Shown: positions 4,754-6,970 of the stretch, piece after piece | Position numbering within the stretch: position 1 is the first letter of the stretch | Layout of the letters: every line of letters starts with the position of its first letter | Assembly: GCA_947259865.1 (NCBI GenBank) | Contig: CAMYNZ010000200.1 | Coordinates: 1-6,970 of the forward strand | DNA length: 6,970 bases | DNA from: an uncultured Desulfobacterales bacterium | GTDB lineage: Bacteria; Desulfobacterota; Desulfobacteria; Desulfobacterales; G020354645 | Direction of reading: 5' to 3' | The notes under the pieces: model-generated | Database searches by the model: none | Seen by the model: the letters and a program-made list of their open reading frames with translations, nothing else | What the model was told of the DNA's origin: nothing | Program-made: the position numbers and the translations under genes

Positions 4754-4821
4754 CAACGCCCGAGGCGTTGTAAGGTCTACGGGCCGTAACACTTTTTGTA
4801 TACGATAATGACAATATTATC
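4754..4821. promoter_or_regulatory. Cluster of three palindromes, including a Fur-box-like site, before the small Cys-rich gene
   Basis: Three palindromes follow one another. The first is CAACGCC-CGA-GGCGTTG (4754-4770). The second is TACGG-G-CCGTA (4778-4788). The third is GATAAT-GACAAT-ATTATC (4804-4821). The last resembles the E. coli Fur consensus GATAATGATAATCATTATC, with one substitution and one missing central base. The one-base-short spacing makes this uncertain. No good -35/-10 pair was found around it. Confidence 0.4.
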
Positions 4822-4862
4822 AGCCGATTGGAAGCAAACCTCGGCTTGACTAGGTTGGATGT

Positions 4863-5015
4863 ATGAGCACGTTATTGATACCCTTGATTTTAATTCTGGG
4901 TGCACTTATTTGTGTGAGAATTATATATTTGAAAAAAAAGAAATCTAAAAATGCGGATGCTGTATACATCTGTACGACATGCGGATTAAAACACTGTGAA
5001 TGTCATAAAAAATAA
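4863..5015 (+). CDS. Small membrane-anchored cysteine-rich protein (50 residues)
   Basis: The product begins MSTLLIPLILILGALICVRI, a single N-terminal membrane segment (about residues 3-22). A basic stop-transfer stretch YLKKKKSK follows, which by the positive-inside rule places the tail in the cytoplasm. The tail carries a compact cluster C37-x2-C40-x4-C45-x1-C47 with H44 and H48, suited to zinc, iron or Fe-S binding. The layout (one helix, short cysteine-rich tail, ~50 residues) recalls FeoB-associated Cys-rich membrane proteins, but no sequence-level match can be claimed and no feo genes are in view. The Shine-Dalgarno is weak (AGG, eight bases upstream). A coherent helix-plus-metal-site design and its place behind a terminator argue that it is real. 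It may share the iron/redox theme of the preceding selenoprotein. Confidence 0.65.
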   Translation: MSTLLIPLILILGALICVRIIYLKKKKSKNADAVYICTTCGLKHCECHKK

Positions 5016-5232
5016 CCCACATCACCCGCAACCCCAGCCACATATGGAAAACCACAATTCTAATAGGGATCGGGAGGCTTTTTGGAATCAGTCGCTGCAC
5101 GCGTTGCCCGTGCCACTTATGGTGGCAGGCAAACCCATGCAGTTTAGCTGACAACGTGTCTGGGATAATTTATCATTTCACACCTCAGCCGTTTACAACC
5201 AAACTGCCTCGATCCCTTCTAAACTCAGCACA
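5016..5232. other. Gap with a bulged hairpin before the aldehyde dehydrogenase gene
   Basis: TGCCAC (5111-5116) pairs with GTGGCA (5122-5127) around TTATG. It extends outward by TTGCC (5104-5108) with GGCAA (5128-5132) past a two-base CG bulge, giving 11 bp. No T run follows. A 35-codon open frame starts at an ATG near 5044 and ends at a TGA near 5151, but it has no Shine-Dalgarno and no recognisable content. It is not called. No clear promoter was seen for the downstream gene. Confidence 0.45.
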
Positions 5233-6597
5233 ATGGATATCAAAACAACAATCGAAAACCAGCGACAATATTTCGAGCAGGGACATACTAAAGACATTCC
5301 CTTTCGCATCAACCGTTTAAAGACACTTGAGCAGGCTATTAAAAAAAATGAAAAAAAGATCATATCGGCTCTCAAAAAGGATCTAAACAAGGCCGCCTAT
5401 GAATCTTATATGACGGAGGTCGGTCTAATTTTAGGTGATATCCGGTTTATGATAAAAAATATCCGGAGATGGTCACGGCCCCAAAAAGTTAAAACACCCC
5501 TCATCTATCCGTTCGCAAACAGTTATAATTATCCAGAACCTTATGGCATCGCTCTGGTCGTCTCCCCCTGGAATTACCCATTCCAACTCGCCATAGCCCC
5601 CTTAATCGGCGCTATAGCTGCCGGGAACTGTGCAGTTTTGAAACCTTCGGAGTATGCGCCCCATACCGCCGGGATTATATCTGAAATACTGGCTGACATT
5701 TTTGAAAATCGATATGTAACCGCCATTACCGGTGATGTGGAGACCGTCAAAGCCCTGCTTGAGCAGAAGTTTGACTATATATTTTTCACCGGAAGTGTCC
5801 CGGTGGGCAAAATCGTAATGGCTGCCGCGTCCAGACATCTCACCCCCGTCACCCTGGAACTGGGCGGCAAATCTCCGTGCATCGTGGACAGGGAAACCAA
5901 TATCAATCTGGCCGCCAAACGGATTGTTTCGGGCAAATTCATCAATGCGGGACAGACCTGCATTGCACCGGATTACCTGATGGTTCATAAATCCGTAAAA
6001 GCAGCGCTTGTGGATGGCATGCGGAAATATATAACCCAATTTTATGGCGAACAACCGCGTGAAAGTGGGGATTATTCGAGGATAATCAATAACCGTCATT
6101 TTACGCGGGTCGCTGCCTATCTTGATAGGGGGACTATCATCGTGGGGGGTGAAGCCGACCAAAAACAATTGTACATCTCACCCACCCTGCTGGATAATAT
6201 CGGGTGGGATGACCCGGTTATGCAGGAAGAAATATTCGGCCCCATACTTCCCATTCTCGAGTATCAGGATCTTTCACGGGTAATCGCCGCCGTCAATGCC
6301 CGTCCCAAACCCCTGGCACTTTATTTTTTCTCAACCAACAAACAAAACCAGCAAAGAATACTCAAAGAGATTTCTTTTGGTGGCGGGTGTATCAATGACA
6401 CGCTGCTTCACTTCGCCAACCCCCACCTTTCCTTCGGTGGTGTGGGAAATAGCGGTATGGGCAGGTATCACGGCAAGGCAAGTTTTGACACTTTTTCCCA
6501 CCGTAAAAGTATATTAAAAAATCGGCTTTCTTTTGACTTGCCATTGCGATACCCGCCGTATAAAAACTTAAAATACCTTAAAAAAATCCTGAGATAA
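5233..6597 (+). CDS. NAD(P)-dependent aldehyde dehydrogenase, class 3 / fatty aldehyde type
   Basis: The 454-residue length is typical of class 3 ALDHs (about 450-460), shorter than classes 1/2 (~500). The enzyme oxidises aldehydes to carboxylates with NAD(P)+. Visible landmarks are SPWNYPF (111-117, N114), LKPSE (136-140, K137), the cofactor loop FTGSVPVG (185-192), catalytic base E209 in LELGGKSP, nucleophile C243 in NAGQTC, and EEIFGP (332-337, E333 and F335). SFGGGCINDTLLHFANPHLSFGGVGNSGMGRYHG is the long class-3 C-terminal signature region (about 381-414). The product ends in a basic, aromatic tail (LRYPPYKNLKYLKKILR). In ALDH3 relatives such tails favour membrane association, so medium- or long-chain aldehydes are likely substrates (inference). 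No Shine-Dalgarno is visible before ATG 5233, yet no other start exists in the frame back to its upstream stop. Confidence 0.95.
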   Translation: MDIKTTIENQRQYFEQGHTKDIPFRINRLKTLEQAIKKNEKKIISALKKDLNKAAYESYMTEVGLILGDIRFMIKNIRRWSRPQKVKTPLIYPFANSYNYPEPYGIALVVSPWNYPFQLAIAPLIGAIAAGNCAVLKPSEYAPHTAGIISEILADIFENRYVTAITGDVETVKALLEQKFDYIFFTGSVPVGKIVMAAASRHLTPVTLELGGKSPCIVDRETNINLAAKRIVSGKFINAGQTCIAPDYLMVHKSVKAALVDGMRKYITQFYGEQPRESGDYSRIINNRHFTRVAAYLDRGTIIVGGEADQKQLYISPTLLDNIGWDDPVMQEEIFGPILPILEYQDLSRVIAAVNARPKPLALYFFSTNKQNQQRILKEISFGGGCINDTLLHFANPHLSFGGVGNSGMGRYHGKASFDTFSHRKSILKNRLSFDLPLRYPPYKNLKYLKKILR

Positions 6598-6608
6598 TCC
6601 GGGTATCG

Positions 6609-6624
6609 GGGCGTTTTTACGCCC
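6609..6624. repeat. Small GC hairpin after the aldehyde dehydrogenase gene
   Basis: GGGCG (6609-6613) and CGCCC (6620-6624) form a 5-bp stem with a T-rich six-base loop, 11 bases after the TAA. No T run follows it, so it is at best a weak terminator or an RNA 3'-end stabiliser. Confidence 0.4.
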
Positions 6625-6633
6625 AACCTCTAA

Positions 6634-6666
6634 TATCAGCGCAATCGGTTATTATCAGCGAAATCG
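6634..6666. repeat. Two-copy 19-bp-period direct repeat before the SagB-type gene
   Basis: TATCAGCGCAATCG (6634-6647) recurs as TATCAGCGAAATCG (6653-6666), 13 of 14 bases identical with a 19-bp period. The second copy ends five bases before the next ATG, where a Shine-Dalgarno would be expected and is not seen. Either a local duplication or a pair of binding sites is possible. Confidence 0.55.
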
Positions 6667-6671
6667 TGTAA

Positions 6672-6970
6672 ATGGAAAAAAATCACATCGTGAATAAAAA
6701 CGTTTACAGAGATATCTTTCGTTATCATGAGGAAACCAAGCATCATTTTGATCGGTATGCCCGGTCTTCAGGCTCTATGGACTGGCAAAACCAGCCCAAC
6801 CCCTTCAGGTTTTACGAAGACATAAATATTATCTATTTGCCGCTTTTAAAAAATGACCCCAAAGCGGCATACCCGGATTTATATCGCCGGCAAAATAACA
6901 CGCCTCAACCATTCACTTTAGAAAATATCGCCGGTTTTCTGGAATTGTCCCTGGGCTTGTCAGCCTGGAA
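6672..6970 (+). CDS. SagB/ThcOx-type dehydrogenase (nitroreductase superfamily), N-terminal fragment (runs off window)
   Basis: The window holds 99 complete codons of the start. The segment YRDIFRYHEETKHHFDRYARSS, then MDWQNQPNPFRFYED, and later the block FLELSLGLSAW are characteristic of stand-alone SagB-type nitroreductase-fold proteins of Proteobacteria. These have an N-terminal 'H-x-x-TKH' helix, a WANQPDPFR-like segment and an 'xLLxxSLGLSAWK' helix before the FMN-binding core. SagB homologues in peptide toxin clusters oxidise azolines to azoles using FMN. Many free-standing members, like this one, have no cyclodehydratase or precursor peptide beside them and unknown substrates. The start ATG 6672 is the first in frame but lacks a Shine-Dalgarno. 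An in-frame GTG at 6690 is an alternative that would match the usual distance to the TKH helix. It follows the aldehyde dehydrogenase by 74 bases and may be co-transcribed. Confidence 0.82.
   Translation, partial: MEKNHIVNKNVYRDIFRYHEETKHHFDRYARSSGSMDWQNQPNPFRFYEDINIIYLPLLKNDPKAAYPDLYRRQNNTPQPFTLENIAGFLELSLGLSAW

Noticed and set aside
5602..6168. 188-codon minus-strand ORF
   Set aside because: Fully antisense to the conserved core of the aldehyde dehydrogenase; a shadow frame.

Overview
The window looks like a mesophilic, moderate-GC chromosome segment from an anaerobic deltaproteobacterium (Desulfobacterota, probably Desulfobacterales-like). That placement is inference. It rests on an in-frame-UGA IscA/HesB-like selenoprotein, an FmdB-type zinc-ribbon protein with a long acidic tail, a lone GAF protein, a SagB-type oxidoreductase and strong purine-rich Shine-Dalgarno sites. 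No rRNA, tRNA, CRISPR array or complete insertion sequence was seen.

Layout. (1) 1-1299, minus strand: a tightly overlapping operon transcribed ndk -> trmJ-like rRNA/tRNA 2'-O-methyltransferase -> fumarylacetoacetate-hydrolase-family gene (only its first 41 codons are present). The joins are TAATG and ATGA overlaps. (2) 1300-1969: 670 bases with no convincing gene. It holds a palindrome with back-to-back promoter-like boxes and a possible small transcript ending in a hairpin plus seven T. (3) 1970-2575, plus: a free-standing GAF-domain sensor. (4) 2576-2959: non-coding or undecided DNA with a hairpin and a good sigma-70-like promoter for the next gene. (5) 2960-3454, plus: FmdB-family zinc-ribbon protein. 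(6) 3451-3643: a 193-bp MITE-like element with 20-bp perfect terminal inverted repeats bounded by CTAG. Its left edge contains the stop codon of the FmdB gene. (7) 3670-4197, plus: a macrodomain (ADP-ribose-binding/hydrolase) protein. (8) 4327-4641, plus: an IscA/HesB-like gene whose codon 33 is TGA, read here as selenocysteine. It is followed by a SECIS-like hairpin and a textbook bidirectional terminator. A conventional ORF caller would see only its last 65 codons. (9) 4863-5015, plus: a 50-residue membrane-anchored cysteine-rich protein, preceded by a cluster of small palindromes, one resembling a Fur box. (10) 5233-6597, plus: class-3-type (fatty) aldehyde dehydrogenase. (11) 6672 to the window end, plus: the N-terminal third or so of a SagB-type dehydrogenase (nitroreductase fold).

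Functional links are loose. The minus-strand operon is housekeeping (nucleotide balance and RNA modification). The plus-strand part is a string of mostly separately expressed genes. Two adjacent ones, the selenocysteine IscA/HesB-like protein and the small Cys-rich membrane protein, suggest an iron, thiol or redox theme. The aldehyde dehydrogenase and SagB-type gene may be co-transcribed. The most notable items are the selenoprotein gene hidden by its UGA codon and the MITE-like element fused to a gene's stop codon.
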